Assembly (NCBI GenBank): GCA_964401045.1
Contig: CAYNXB010000004.1
Coordinates: 11,142-75,141, forward strand
DNA length: 64,000 bases
Direction: 5' to 3'
From: CAYNXB01 sp964401045
GTDB lineage: Bacteria > Pseudomonadota > Alphaproteobacteria > Sphingomonadales > Sphingomonadaceae
Shown: in pieces, positions 6,950 through 15,094 of the stretch
Numbering within the stretch: position 1 is the stretch's first letter
Layout of the letters: each line of letters starts with the position of its first letter
Position numbers and translations under genes: made by a program
The notes under the pieces: model-generated
The model's database searches: none
What the model saw: only the letters and a program-made list of their open reading frames with translations
Told to the model about the DNA's origin: nothing

Positions 6950-9616
6950 GTGCCATCAAGTGCCGGCAAAAGCACGAAGGGTAAGCCGTTGATCGCCGTC
7001 CTCAAACATCGGCTCCTGCGCGGCCCGAACCTTTATGCCGACCGCTCGGCGGTCGTCGCTACGCTGAGCGCCGATGGGGAGTTCGGCCCGCTTGCCCAAG
7101 CGGTTCCGCCGGGCGTCGGCGGGCTTGCGGACTGCGCGGGCCTCGACGGCGGACCTGACGTGCTGGCGCTGATCCAGGCCGCGCGGGCCGGCCTTGCGGA
7201 TGACGCCGACGGCTGGGCGCTGGCGCTCGCGATCGCGGAGCGTGCTCAGGCGGGCTTCGCCCTCGTGCCGACACGCGGGAGAATCCTGCGCCGGGGCGAA
7301 GACGAGATGATCCTGCTCGTGCCGGCGGACAGCGCACAAGTGGGCATGGCGGCGCTCGACCTGGCGCTGATGCTGGTGCTCGAAATGAGCAAGCCTCCAG
7401 AGCAGGCGAGCGGCGCGCGCGCTATCGCGAACCGGGCGCGGTTCGTCGGCATCGCGCGCGCGAATTCGCTCGACCAGCTTACGCTGGGCATCGTCCGCCG
7501 TGCCATCGAGCTCGACATCCCGGTCTATGCGCTGGGCCGTGGGGGCAATCTCGTCCAGCTGGGCCAGGGTCGTTTTGGCCATCTCATCCGCGAAACGGTG
7601 CTCGATCCGCAGTCCGGCCACGCGTTGTCGCTGGCGCGGGACAAATGGGCTACCCTTGCGCGGCTGCGGGCATTCGGCCTTCCGGCGCTGCCGTCGGGAC
7701 TGGTCAGGAGCGCCGACCACGCGGTCGCGATCGCCCGCAAGATCGATGGCCCGGTCGCCGTAAAGCCCGCCGCCGGTGGGCAGGGTGCCGGCATCAGCCT
7801 GCGCCTGACGGACGAGGCCGACATTCGCAAGGCCTTCTCCACGGCGGCGAAGTACGGCCCCAGAGTGCTGATCGAGAAGTACGCACCCGGAGCGGATTTT
7901 CGCCTCCTGGTCGTCGAGGGCCGCATGCTGGCGGCGGTCGAGCGCCTTCCGGCCCGGGTCTACGGAGACGGCCGCAGCACGGTGCGGCAGTTGATCGACG
8001 TGCTCAACACCGATCCACTGCGCGGGCCGAAGTTCGAGAAACTGCTGGACCGGGTCCGCATCGACGAACGGACCGAGGGGCTGCTCGCACGGCAGGGCTT
8101 CGCGCTCGATTCGGCGCCGCCAGCCGGGGCAGAGGTGATCGTCACCGCAACGTCCAACTTCTCTCAAGGCGGGACGACGATCGACGTCACCGACATCGTC
8201 CACCCGGATAACCGTCTCGCCGCCGAAATTGCGGCGCGTTCGTGCCACGCGCTCGTTGCCGGGGTCGATTTCATCTCACCGGACATCAGCCGCTCCTGGC
8301 GCGAGGGGGGCAGCTGGATTCTCGAGGTCAACACCTCGCCATGTCTGCGGCCGCACTGGATCGCCAATCCGGGGCAGGATGTGACGACGCCTGTTGTGCG
8401 GGTGGCCTTCCCCGAAGGGGCCCCCGCGCGCGTGCCGATTGCCGGGGTGACCGGCAGCGTGGGCAAGACAACCACCTGCCAGATGGTGGCGCATATCGCC
8501 CGCACCGCCGGCCGGCATCCGGCGCTCAACACGACGCAGGGGACGTGGTCGGGCGAGGCGCAGCTGAGGGTGGGCGACGACGCGAGCGGGATATTCACAG
8601 CCGAGCTGCTGACCGATCCCGCGGTCGACATGGCGATCGCGGAGCTCGCCCGCGGTGCGCTGATCAAGAGCGGAATGGGCATCGACGCGCTCGACGTGGC
8701 GGCGGTGCTCAACCTGCATGACAATCACGTCGGCCTCGATGGCGTCCAGACGCGCGAGGAACTTGCCAGGGTCAAGGCCATCCCGGTGCGGCACGCACGG
8801 CAATGGGTGCTGCTCAATGCCGACGATCCGCTGATCCTGGCGATGCGCGAAGACATGCGGCCCGGCGCACTGCTCTGTCTTGTGAGTGCGGACGTGCACA
8901 ATGCCGCGCTCGCCCGGCACCGCCAGGCGGGCGGCTGCACGGCGACGATCGAGGGCAGCGGCGAGCACGCGACGATCGTCGTTCGGCAGGGTGAGGAGAT
9001 CGAGCTTTCGCTGAAGGTGGCGGCGATCCCGGCGGGGGATGACGGGGCATCACGCGCGATAGCGGAGAACGCCATGTTCGCCGCCACGACGGCGCTCAAA
9101 CTCGGCCTGCCGGCCGAGGCGGTCGTTGCCGGACTGAGCGGCTTCATTTCGGACGCACGACAAAATCCCGCCAGGCACAACCGGATCGAAGGCCTGCCGT
9201 TCGGGCTGCTGGTGACGTGGCTCGATGGCGTGCCCGCCCTCGACGAAATCCTCGCCCGGCCGGAGCGCGAAGCGGCCGGGGGGCGGCGCCACATTTACCT
9301 GACCATCGCCGGCGACCGGGGCGACGACTGGATTCGCGACATGGCACACAAGGCGGCGGGTCACTTCGACCATTACTGGTGCAGCGAGCTGAACAATTTG
9401 CGCGGGCGCGCTCCCGGCGAGGTGGCAGAGCTTACCGCACGGTTCTTGCGAGAAGCGGGCGTTCCGGAGGAAGCGGTCACCCCGCTCGCCCTGAAAAACC
9501 GCGCGCTCGCTTCTGTGCTGCCGCACATCGGGGCCGGCGAGCACATGACCGTGCTGGTCTACGATACCGCCGAGAACCTGGCGGACATCGAGGCCTTCCG
9601 CCGCAGCCTCGGTTGA
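6950..9616 (+). CDS. Cyanophycin-synthetase-like ligase (ATP-grasp + Mur ligase)
   Basis: An 888-residue protein with GTG start, matching CphA in length and domain order. The N-terminal domain runs to about 215. The ATP-grasp domain is at about 230-485 (KPAAGGQGAGIS at 272-283, EKYAPGADFRLLVVEGR at 309-325, GVDFISPDI then EVNTSP at 459-464). The Mur-ligase domain follows, with P-loop GVTGSVGKTTT at 499-509 and AIAENA near 703-708. CphA polymerises aspartate and arginine. Two usual Mur-side motifs differ: the P-loop reads GSVGKTTT rather than GTNGKTTT, and the region expected to read PGR...DYAHNP is PARHN (740-744) then TWLDGVP (756-762). No cyanophycinase gene is adjacent, so the product could be another peptide or polyamide. 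Confidence 0.8.
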   Translation: MPSSAGKSTKGKPLIAVLKHRLLRGPNLYADRSAVVATLSADGEFGPLAQAVPPGVGGLADCAGLDGGPDVLALIQAARAGLADDADGWALALAIAERAQAGFALVPTRGRILRRGEDEMILLVPADSAQVGMAALDLALMLVLEMSKPPEQASGARAIANRARFVGIARANSLDQLTLGIVRRAIELDIPVYALGRGGNLVQLGQGRFGHLIRETVLDPQSGHALSLARDKWATLARLRAFGLPALPSGLVRSADHAVAIARKIDGPVAVKPAAGGQGAGISLRLTDEADIRKAFSTAAKYGPRVLIEKYAPGADFRLLVVEGRMLAAVERLPARVYGDGRSTVRQLIDVLNTDPLRGPKFEKLLDRVRIDERTEGLLARQGFALDSAPPAGAEVIVTATSNFSQGGTTIDVTDIVHPDNRLAAEIAARSCHALVAGVDFISPDISRSWREGGSWILEVNTSPCLRPHWIANPGQDVTTPVVRVAFPEGAPARVPIAGVTGSVGKTTTCQMVAHIARTAGRHPALNTTQGTWSGEAQLRVGDDASGIFTAELLTDPAVDMAIAELARGALIKSGMGIDALDVAAVLNLHDNHVGLDGVQTREELARVKAIPVRHARQWVLLNADDPLILAMREDMRPGALLCLVSADVHNAALARHRQAGGCTATIEGSGEHATIVVRQGEEIELSLKVAAIPAGDDGASRAIAENAMFAATTALKLGLPAEAVVAGLSGFISDARQNPARHNRIEGLPFGLLVTWLDGVPALDEILARPEREAAGGRRHIYLTIAGDRGDDWIRDMAHKAAGHFDHYWCSELNNLRGRAPGEVAELTARFLREAGVPEEAVTPLALKNRALASVLPHIGAGEHMTVLVYDTAENLADIEAFRRSLG

Positions 9617-9620
9617 TGCG

Positions 9621-10076
9621 CTAGGCCAGCGTCGCCTCAAGCCGGTCGAGCAGCGGCAACTGGCTCGGCAGCATCATCGTGCGCGCTTCGGGAAGGCTCA
9701 TCCAGCGCGCCGCATCGACTTCTGGAAATCGCGCGTGCTTGCCGCTCTTGGGCGGCCATTCCATCTCGAATTCGTTGCTGCGGACCCGCGTCGTATCGAA
9801 ATCGTGCTCGAGGGTGAAGGCGACGACCCATTTGCCCCCGGCCTGGCGGATTTCGTCGAGCGGCTGGAGCGTGCCTGTGAGGGCCAGTCCCAGCTCCTCC
9901 TCGACTTCGCGCAGCGCTGCCGCTTCCGGCTCCTCGCCGCCATCGATTCCGCCCTTGGGGATTTGCCATGCGCCCTGATCGCGATTGCGCCAGAATGGTC
10001 CGCCGGGATGGACCAGCAGCACTTCGAGCGCACCGCCAGCGCGGCGCCAGATGAGGACGCCGGCGCTGCGCTTCAC
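9621..10076 (-). CDS. Nudix hydrolase
   Basis: A 151-residue enzyme with a perfect Nudix box, GX5EX7REUXEEXGU, in which REVEEELGL closes the motif. WQIPKGGIDGGE before it is typical of the Ap4A/NUDT2-like and general nucleoside-diphosphate hydrolases. The frame is open further upstream, but the start is placed at GTG 10076 (MKRSAGVLIWRRAGG) because earlier codons overlap the preceding alpha/beta hydrolase. It lies 10 bp after that gene and is convergent with the CphA-like gene. The substrate is not decided by sequence. Confidence 0.85.
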   Translation of the reverse strand: MKRSAGVLIWRRAGGALEVLLVHPGGPFWRNRDQGAWQIPKGGIDGGEEPEAAALREVEEELGLALTGTLQPLDEIRQAGGKWVVAFTLEHDFDTTRVRSNEFEMEWPPKSGKHARFPEVDAARWMSLPEARTMMLPSQLPLLDRLEATLA

Positions 10077-10086
10077 CCGCAGTGCT

Positions 10087-10767
10087 TCACTGAGCCAGGC
10101 CGAGCAGCACCTGGGCGGTCTGCTCCGGCTTGTTGCCCATGACGAAATGGTCGCAGTCGGCCTCGTGATAGTCCCACCCGGCGTCTTTCGCGGCATCGGC
10201 AAAGCGCGGGAACGGCGTCGGTTGCCACCCGGTGGCGAAGATGTACGCCTTGCGCGGGATCGCCCGCTCGTCGCCGCTGAGGCGCACCGCCTCGAGCAAC
10301 GTCAGCAGCGGGTGGTAGCCGACCACGCCGGGCACGACCGCGAAGTCGATCCCGCCGATCGGATCGACGTAGCCCGGCTTGAACTTCTGGGAATCGATGT
10401 ACCAGTTGTGCTCGAACTCGCCGGTCACGTCCCACAGCGATTGGCCGTCCTGCGGCATGAACGCGTCGATATAGCAGATCGCGTCGATCCGCTTGCCGAG
10501 GCGGCCGGCAACGCCGGTGATGACCATGCCGCCGTACGAATGGCCGACCAGGATGAAGCGGTCGTATCCCGCGCCCTCGATCTGCTCGCACACGGCGTCG
10601 ATGTGATCGGTAAGGGTGATACCGGGGTGAAGCTCGGCCTGGCGCGTGCCGAGGCCCGGAAGTGTCGCCACCAATACTTCGTGGCCCGCGTCGCGCAGCG
10701 CCGGCAGTACCGCGTCGTAAGTCTGTCCGCCGCCCCAGGCGCCGTGGACCAGCACGTAGTTCGCCAT
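10087..10767 (-). CDS. Alpha/beta hydrolase
   Basis: A 226-residue esterase-like enzyme. It has the oxyanion-side VLVHGAWGGG at residues 5-14, the nucleophile elbow GHSYGG with the serine near residue 82, and a late DCDHFVM with the catalytic His near 208. It resembles small salicylate-esterase/MES-type or pyrethroid-hydrolase-like proteins. The substrate is unknown. It is followed by the Nudix gene. Upstream, a partial repeat of the 45.5-kb palindromic family lies at 10799-10828. Confidence 0.8.
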   Translation of the reverse strand: MANYVLVHGAWGGGQTYDAVLPALRDAGHEVLVATLPGLGTRQAELHPGITLTDHIDAVCEQIEGAGYDRFILVGHSYGGMVITGVAGRLGKRIDAICYIDAFMPQDGQSLWDVTGEFEHNWYIDSQKFKPGYVDPIGGIDFAVVPGVVGYHPLLTLLEAVRLSGDERAIPRKAYIFATGWQPTPFPRFADAAKDAGWDYHEADCDHFVMGNKPEQTAQVLLGLAQ

Positions 10768-10798
10768 TCGTGTCTCTCCCCTTCGGTGAACAGTGCTT

Positions 10799-10828
10799 CG
10801 TCATCGCGAGGAGCGCAAGCGACGAAGC
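10799..10828. repeat. Partial copy of an intergenic palindromic repeat
   Basis: CGTCATCGCGAGGAGCGCAA followed by GCGACGAAGC resembles one half of the palindromic unit at 45471-45547 (CGTCATTGCG...CGCAATGACG). It lies upstream of the alpha/beta hydrolase start. Only one arm is recognisable, so it may be a decayed copy. Confidence 0.5.
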
Positions 10829-10864
10829 TGCACGAGGGATTACGAATGGCTGGCGAGCACCAGG

Positions 10865-10898
10865 AAAAAGGCCCGCCATCTTGCGGTAGCGGGCCTTT
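10865..10898 (-). terminator. Intrinsic terminator of the ligM-like gene
   Basis: On the minus strand AAAGGCCCGC (10898-10889) pairs with GCGGGCCTTT (10876-10867) around a 12-base loop and is followed by more T residues, giving a run of five T. It lies 24 bp after the stop of the ligM-like gene. Confidence 0.85.
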
Positions 10899-10921
10899 CG
10901 TTTGCCTTGTTGGCGTGTCGC

Positions 10922-12322
10922 TTAGCCAGTGCGGCCCGAGCGCCAGCCGGCCTGGTAGGTGTCGCCGGCCATCTTGCTGTACGGCACCGGCGAGACGATC
11001 GCGCGGACCGCGAGCTGCTTGTGCGGCTCGACCGTGGTCTTCTTGGTGTTGGGTTCCTCGCCCCACAGCACGTGGATTTCGGTGCCGAGCGGGATCTCGT
11101 GGTCGATGGTCGCCAGCGAGAGACCCTTCTTCTCGTTGTACGAGTAGCCGGTGAACATCGACAGGCCGACCACGTTGCCGTCCGCGTCCACGACCGAATC
11201 GTAGTTGCTGTTGGCGTAGTTCGCGAGCGGAAGGTCGAAGAACTTGTACTGCTCGCCCTCAGCATCGAACAGCGAGCCCATGATCTTCTTCATGTCGTCG
11301 GCGTTCCACTCGAGGGTGACCTTCTTGCGCTGCGCAGCGGTATCGACCTTCTTCAGCGCGTCGGCGCCGATGAAATCATGGTCGAACTTCACGAACGGGC
11401 CGTAACCGAGTTCCCACGGGTTGAGGTAATAGTCCTCGATGGTCTTGCCGACGAACGAGCCGCCGATCGCGCCGGTTGCTTCGTAGCTGTCGGCCGGGAG
11501 CCACTCACGGTAGTCCTTGAGCTCGTCACCGGTGTAGATCGGCGGAAGCGGCGAGGGGATCCAGCCCGATTCGAGGGTGTTCGACGGGTAGGCGCGGCTG
11601 CCGACCGGGATCAGGCCAAACTCTTCGCCCGCCTTGAGAATCTCGTCGCGGATGTAGTCCTGCTCGTCATAAGGACCCCAAATCTCGAGACCCGGCGATC
11701 CGGCCATGCCGTGGCGCAGGGTGCGTACGGTCTTGTTGCCGATCTTCATCGTGCTCATGTTGAAGAACTTGAGCTTCTCCAGCGTGGCGCCGTTGAGCTT
11801 CTCGATCACGTCCCACGCGCGGGGGCCCTGGATCTGGAAGCGCCAGGAGATGCGGTTGACCGGCTTGCCCATCGGGCGCGCGGGCGAACGCGGATCGTTG
11901 ATGATGTCGACGTTGTAACCGCCCTTCTCGGCCTGGAAGCGGAGCCAGTTGGCGGCCGGCGCACGGCCGACGTACACGAACTCTTCCGGGGCGAGGTAGA
12001 AGATGATGCCGTCACCGATCACGTGGCCGTAAGGCGTCGTGGGAACGTACTGCTTCGCCTTGTTGACTTCCCAACCGGCGACCGAGTTGACCATCGTGTC
12101 CGAGAGAAGCTTCAGCGCGTCCGGGCCCTTGATGTAAAGGTCGAACATGTGGTGCGACTGGTCGAACAGCACGGCCGAATGCTGCCACGCCCATTGCTCG
12201 GAACGCCAGTTCGAAAACTCGGGGGCGACGACTGGATAGACGTAGGCGCCGATCTGCGAGTTCCGCAGCTTGTCGACGATATTGGGGGTATTCTGCAGGA
12301 TTTGCTCGAGATTCTCGGCCAT
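10922..12322 (-). CDS. ligM: Tetrahydrofolate-dependent aromatic O-demethylase, LigM type
   Basis: A 466-residue protein of the GcvT/aminomethyltransferase family. LigM moves the methyl group of vanillate or 3-O-methylgallate to tetrahydrofolate, giving protocatechuate or gallate and 5-methyl-THF. LRNSQIGAYVYPVVAPEFSN, DQSHHMFDLYIKG, TPYGHVIGDGIIFYL and SRAYPSNTLESGWIPSPLP closely match LigM of Sphingobium from memory. The length also matches (about 471 aa), unlike the longer DesA. The ATG at 12322 is chosen as the LigM-like N-terminus. It is divergent from a VOC gene, with a 17-bp operator-like motif between them, and ends in a strong terminator. The product would feed the protocatechuate cluster at 39-46 kb. 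DesA-like activity on syringate is the alternative. Confidence 0.85.
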   Translation of the reverse strand: MAENLEQILQNTPNIVDKLRNSQIGAYVYPVVAPEFSNWRSEQWAWQHSAVLFDQSHHMFDLYIKGPDALKLLSDTMVNSVAGWEVNKAKQYVPTTPYGHVIGDGIIFYLAPEEFVYVGRAPAANWLRFQAEKGGYNVDIINDPRSPARPMGKPVNRISWRFQIQGPRAWDVIEKLNGATLEKLKFFNMSTMKIGNKTVRTLRHGMAGSPGLEIWGPYDEQDYIRDEILKAGEEFGLIPVGSRAYPSNTLESGWIPSPLPPIYTGDELKDYREWLPADSYEATGAIGGSFVGKTIEDYYLNPWELGYGPFVKFDHDFIGADALKKVDTAAQRKKVTLEWNADDMKKIMGSLFDAEGEQYKFFDLPLANYANSNYDSVVDADGNVVGLSMFTGYSYNEKKGLSLATIDHEIPLGTEIHVLWGEEPNTKKTTVEPHKQLAVRAIVSPVPYSKMAGDTYQAGWRSGRTG

Positions 12323-12365
12323 CGGGTTTCCTCTCACTTGTGAAAGAATCATATATGCGAAAATA

Positions 12366-12382
12366 GTATGCGGCACATACAA
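12366..12382 (-). promoter_or_regulatory. Candidate operator (site A of the TTGTA motif)
   Basis: The minus strand reads TTGTATGTGCCGCATAC; its core GTATG-N5-CATAC is a perfect 5-5-5 palindrome on the plus strand at 12366-12380. It lies in the divergent gap between the ligM-like gene (start 12322) and the VOC gene (start 12437). It shares 11 of 17 bases with the two related sites C and D. Confidence 0.55.
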
Positions 12383-12436
12383 TATCTGGCTAGATGGGCA
12401 AGCCCCTAAGGAACCCGCGAGGGGAGGAGAACCGGC

Positions 12437-12838
12437 ATGAACGTCGATGCGCTCGACCACGTGAACATCATCACCGACAAGCTCGACGAGACGGCCGAGT
12501 TCTACGCCAGGCTGCTCGGGCTGGTGCGCAAGGATGCGCCGCCGCCGCTGACGCCGCAGACCGCCACATGGATGTTCGACGCTGGAGACAGGGCGATCAT
12601 CCACATCAATTCGCTCGACTGCTACCGCACTTATGATCGCGAGGTGCAGCCGGGTTCGCTCACCGGCGCGCTGCACCATGTGGCGCTCAAATGCTCGGGC
12701 TACGAAGAGGTCAAGGGCCGCCTCGACGAGATGGGCGCCGAGTACGAGGAGAACCTCGTCTCGGCGATCAATCTGCGGCAGATTTTCACGCCCGATCCAA
12801 ACAACGTACTGCTGGAGCTGAATTTCTTCGCGGATTGA
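12437..12838 (+). CDS. VOC (glyoxalase/dioxygenase fold) protein
   Basis: A 133-residue metal-binding vicinal-oxygen-chelate protein. It starts MNVDALDHVNIITDKLDETA, giving the usual first-strand His, and has ALHHVALKCSGYEEV in the second half with another His; VLLELNFF supplies the terminal Glu. A strong GGGGAGGAG ribosome site precedes ATG 12437. It is divergent from the ligM-like gene and may share its operator. VOC proteins include ring-cleaving dioxygenases, glyoxalases, epimerases and thiol transferases, so the reaction is undetermined. The small size suggests a single-module dimer. Confidence 0.8.
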   Translation: MNVDALDHVNIITDKLDETAEFYARLLGLVRKDAPPPLTPQTATWMFDAGDRAIIHINSLDCYRTYDREVQPGSLTGALHHVALKCSGYEEVKGRLDEMGAEYEENLVSAINLRQIFTPDPNNVLLELNFFAD

Positions 12839-12856
12839 GGGCGCGTCTGTGTTGGC

Positions 12857-13591
12857 CTAGCGGTAATAGACCAGCGAGCCGAACCACAGCATCAGGTTGG
12901 TGAACCATGCTGCCGGAACGACCAGCGGCATGAGGATCTGCGGCACCACGATGATCGCCGCGCCGACCCAGCCTGCCTTGCTTACCCTGCCTGTCACGCG
13001 CCGTTCGTGCCACAGGATGGCGGCCAGCATCACGTCCATTGTGGCGTAAGTGGCGTAGAACGGGACGTAGCCCAGTCCGAGCAGCACCATGTAGAAGCGG
13101 TTGATGCCGGGCATGAGGATGCTGAGCATTGACATCAGGATCAGGTTGCGGTGCACGGCCGGCGTGCGCACCGCCCGGATCGCCATCGCGAACAGCGCGC
13201 CAAAGCTCGGCGGCGCCACGAACGAGAGGTAAAGCAGGCCCGCGCTGTCAGGGTTCCAGGGCGTGTTGATGCTGACGATCGTGAGCAAGAGCCCGAGGAA
13301 GACCACGATTGCCGCCACCGCGATCCCGAACGTACCCAGTGATCGGTGCAGGCGGACATTCTTCGAATTGACCAGCACCGCCTGAGTCACCAACAACACC
13401 GTCCACGCAAAGAACACCACCCCATGCAAGTGCACGATGGGCGGTGCCGGTGGGAACGTGCCCATGGCGAGCGGAGCGAGATAGGTCATCCCGAACCCGC
13501 CGAAGACAAAAAACGCCATCAGCAGCGTCATGCACAAATGGAAGCTGAGCCGAAGCCCGTCTGCCGCCCTGTGGCGTGCTACAGTCGCCAT
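12857..13591 (-). CDS. Multi-pass membrane protein of unknown function
   Basis: A 244-residue protein with about seven hydrophobic segments. Visible features are HLCMTLLMAFFVFGGFGMTY, a HLHG followed by VVFFAWTVLLV, KNVRLHRSLG and VHRNLILMSML, with several His in or near helices. The layout resembles DUF2306-type and cytochrome-b561-like membrane proteins, but no haem claim can be made. The start ATG 13591 has a GGGGAGGAAG ribosome site. It lies between the VOC gene and a lipoprotein gene, inside the catabolic island; no role is evident. Confidence 0.65.
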   Translation of the reverse strand: MATVARHRAADGLRLSFHLCMTLLMAFFVFGGFGMTYLAPLAMGTFPPAPPIVHLHGVVFFAWTVLLVTQAVLVNSKNVRLHRSLGTFGIAVAAIVVFLGLLLTIVSINTPWNPDSAGLLYLSFVAPPSFGALFAMAIRAVRTPAVHRNLILMSMLSILMPGINRFYMVLLGLGYVPFYATYATMDVMLAAILWHERRVTGRVSKAGWVGAAIIVVPQILMPLVVPAAWFTNLMLWFGSLVYYR

Positions 13592-13661
13592 CGAGACTTC
13601 CTCCCCAGGATGATCCTGATCGAGCCGGGGGCGACGATCCGCTAGCCGCCCCCGCTCCTGG

Positions 13662-14081
13662 CTAACCGGCCGACGGTGCCGCGGCAGGCGCGACCGGCCT
13701 GACCGTGACGGGGTCGCCCGTGTCCGGCGTGGCAGTGAACGATCCGTCCGCCGCGGGCGTGGACTCGGTATAGCACTGCGGCATCGCACCCTCGGTGGTC
13801 GGCATGAAGCAGGTCTTGCCGTCCGTGACGGCCCATGTGCCTTGGGCCACCGTCGCTCCTGCGGCATCGGTGTCCGTGTAGGTTCCGTCGGGATTGAGCG
13901 TGGTGCTGCTAACGGTGCCATCTGCCGCGGTCACCTGGTAGGCTCCGGCAGGTGAGCCGTTCGCCGCCATAGGTGCAGGCGCTTCTGCTTCGGCAGTCTC
14001 TTCGGTGGCGGGGGCTGTCGGCTCGCTCGAACAGGCGGCCAGGATCGATAGCGGCACCAGGGCCAGTACAATTCTGCGCAT
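13662..14081 (-). CDS. Small lipoprotein of unknown function
   Basis: A 139-residue protein. The signal ends in the lipobox LAAC (MRRIVLALVPLSILAACSSE), so it should be lipidated and membrane-anchored. A Glu/Ala/Pro-rich linker (residues 20-45) is followed by a threonine/glycine-rich beta-type domain with two Cys (TCFMP and QCYTE) that could form a disulphide. AAGGGAGGGA before ATG 14081 is a good ribosome site. No family is recognised. Confidence 0.7.
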   Translation of the reverse strand: MRRIVLALVPLSILAACSSEPTAPATEETAEAEAPAPMAANGSPAGAYQVTAADGTVSSTTLNPDGTYTDTDAAGATVAQGTWAVTDGKTCFMPTTEGAMPQCYTESTPAADGSFTATPDTGDPVTVRPVAPAAAPSAG

Positions 14082-14165
14082 CAGTGTCCCTCCCTTGAGA
14101 GGCGACCCGCGGCGAGAGGCTAGCATGCCGGCAGCGGATTGTCTCCAGTCCCCGCCCCGGGCCCG

Positions 14166-15065
14166 TCAGACCGGCTTCGTCCCCGCCGTCGTCGTCCGGT
14201 ACATTTCACGGCGGTAGCCGTCGTAATCGTTGGGCCCGAGGTGCATCGTCGTGCGGTTGTCCCACAGCGCGACCATTCCCGGTTCCCACCTGAGGCGGCA
14301 GGTGAACGCGTGCTGGGTGGCATGCGCGACGAGGAACTCGATGATCGGCCGGGCCTCGTGCGTGGTCATGCCCTCGATCCCGACGGCATAAGTATCGCAG
14401 ATGTATAGCGATTCCTCGCCAGTCTCCGGATGCGTGCGGACGAAGGGATGGAACGCGCCGCGCTGGCCTTGCTCGAACTGCTCCTGGTCCGCGAACTGGA
14501 TCGCCTTGCCCATCAGCTTTTCCTGCGTGCGGTAGTTGTTGGCCGCGCTCATGTGCACGCGCAAGGGGCGCAGCATGTGCTGGTAGGTCTTGGAGAGGTG
14601 CCGGAAGGCGAGCGCGCAGTTGGCCCAGGTGGTATCGCCGCCATAGGGCGGACCCTCGATCTGGCGCAGTGTAGTGATCGCGGGCGGTTCGGTGAGGAAC
14701 GGGCTGTCGGTGTGCCATCCGCCGCCGAACAGGCTTGCGGCGCTGGTCTCGGCTTCCTTGATGATCGGGTGAACCTCGCGGTGGCCGGGCACCCCCTGGG
14801 TGTACGCATCTATTGCGAACGGGCCGAGCCGCGCGGCGAATTCCTCATGCTCGGCGTGGGTCAGGTGCTGGTCCTTGAGGAACAGCATCTTGTGGCGATA
14901 GAGCGCCTGCTTGAAGGCTTCGAATGCCTCGTCGCCAAGATCGGGCAGGCGCACGCCGACGACCTCCGCGCCCATCGCCGCCGACAGCGGTTCGACGCGG
15001 AAATGGTTGGTCCTGAACGCGTGATTGTCGAAATCGCCCGCCGGGGCGACGCGCACTTCCCACAT
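14166..15065 (-). CDS. TauD/TfdA-family Fe(II)/2-oxoglutarate dioxygenase
   Basis: A 299-residue enzyme with the metal-binding HxD at H118-x-D120 (GGGWHTDSPF), a distal His near residue 275 (WDNRTTMHLGPNDYD) and the 2-oxoglutarate-binding Arg just after it (GYRREMYRTT). Members hydroxylate substrates such as taurine, 2,4-D or other side-chain acids, using O2 and 2-oxoglutarate. It is the last gene of a seven-gene minus-strand operon that starts at 19382. In that setting an oxidative attack on an aromatic ether or acid side chain is plausible, but this is inference. Confidence 0.85.
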   Translation of the reverse strand: MWEVRVAPAGDFDNHAFRTNHFRVEPLSAAMGAEVVGVRLPDLGDEAFEAFKQALYRHKMLFLKDQHLTHAEHEEFAARLGPFAIDAYTQGVPGHREVHPIIKEAETSAASLFGGGWHTDSPFLTEPPAITTLRQIEGPPYGGDTTWANCALAFRHLSKTYQHMLRPLRVHMSAANNYRTQEKLMGKAIQFADQEQFEQGQRGAFHPFVRTHPETGEESLYICDTYAVGIEGMTTHEARPIIEFLVAHATQHAFTCRLRWEPGMVALWDNRTTMHLGPNDYDGYRREMYRTTTAGTKPV

Positions 15066-15094
15066 GCCTCAGCTCTCCTTCGCCGGAACCGACT

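Noticed and set aside
10793..12343. A 516-codon plus-strand frame opposite the ligM-like gene
   Set aside because: It is a shadow of the LigM coding strand with mirror composition and no family motif.
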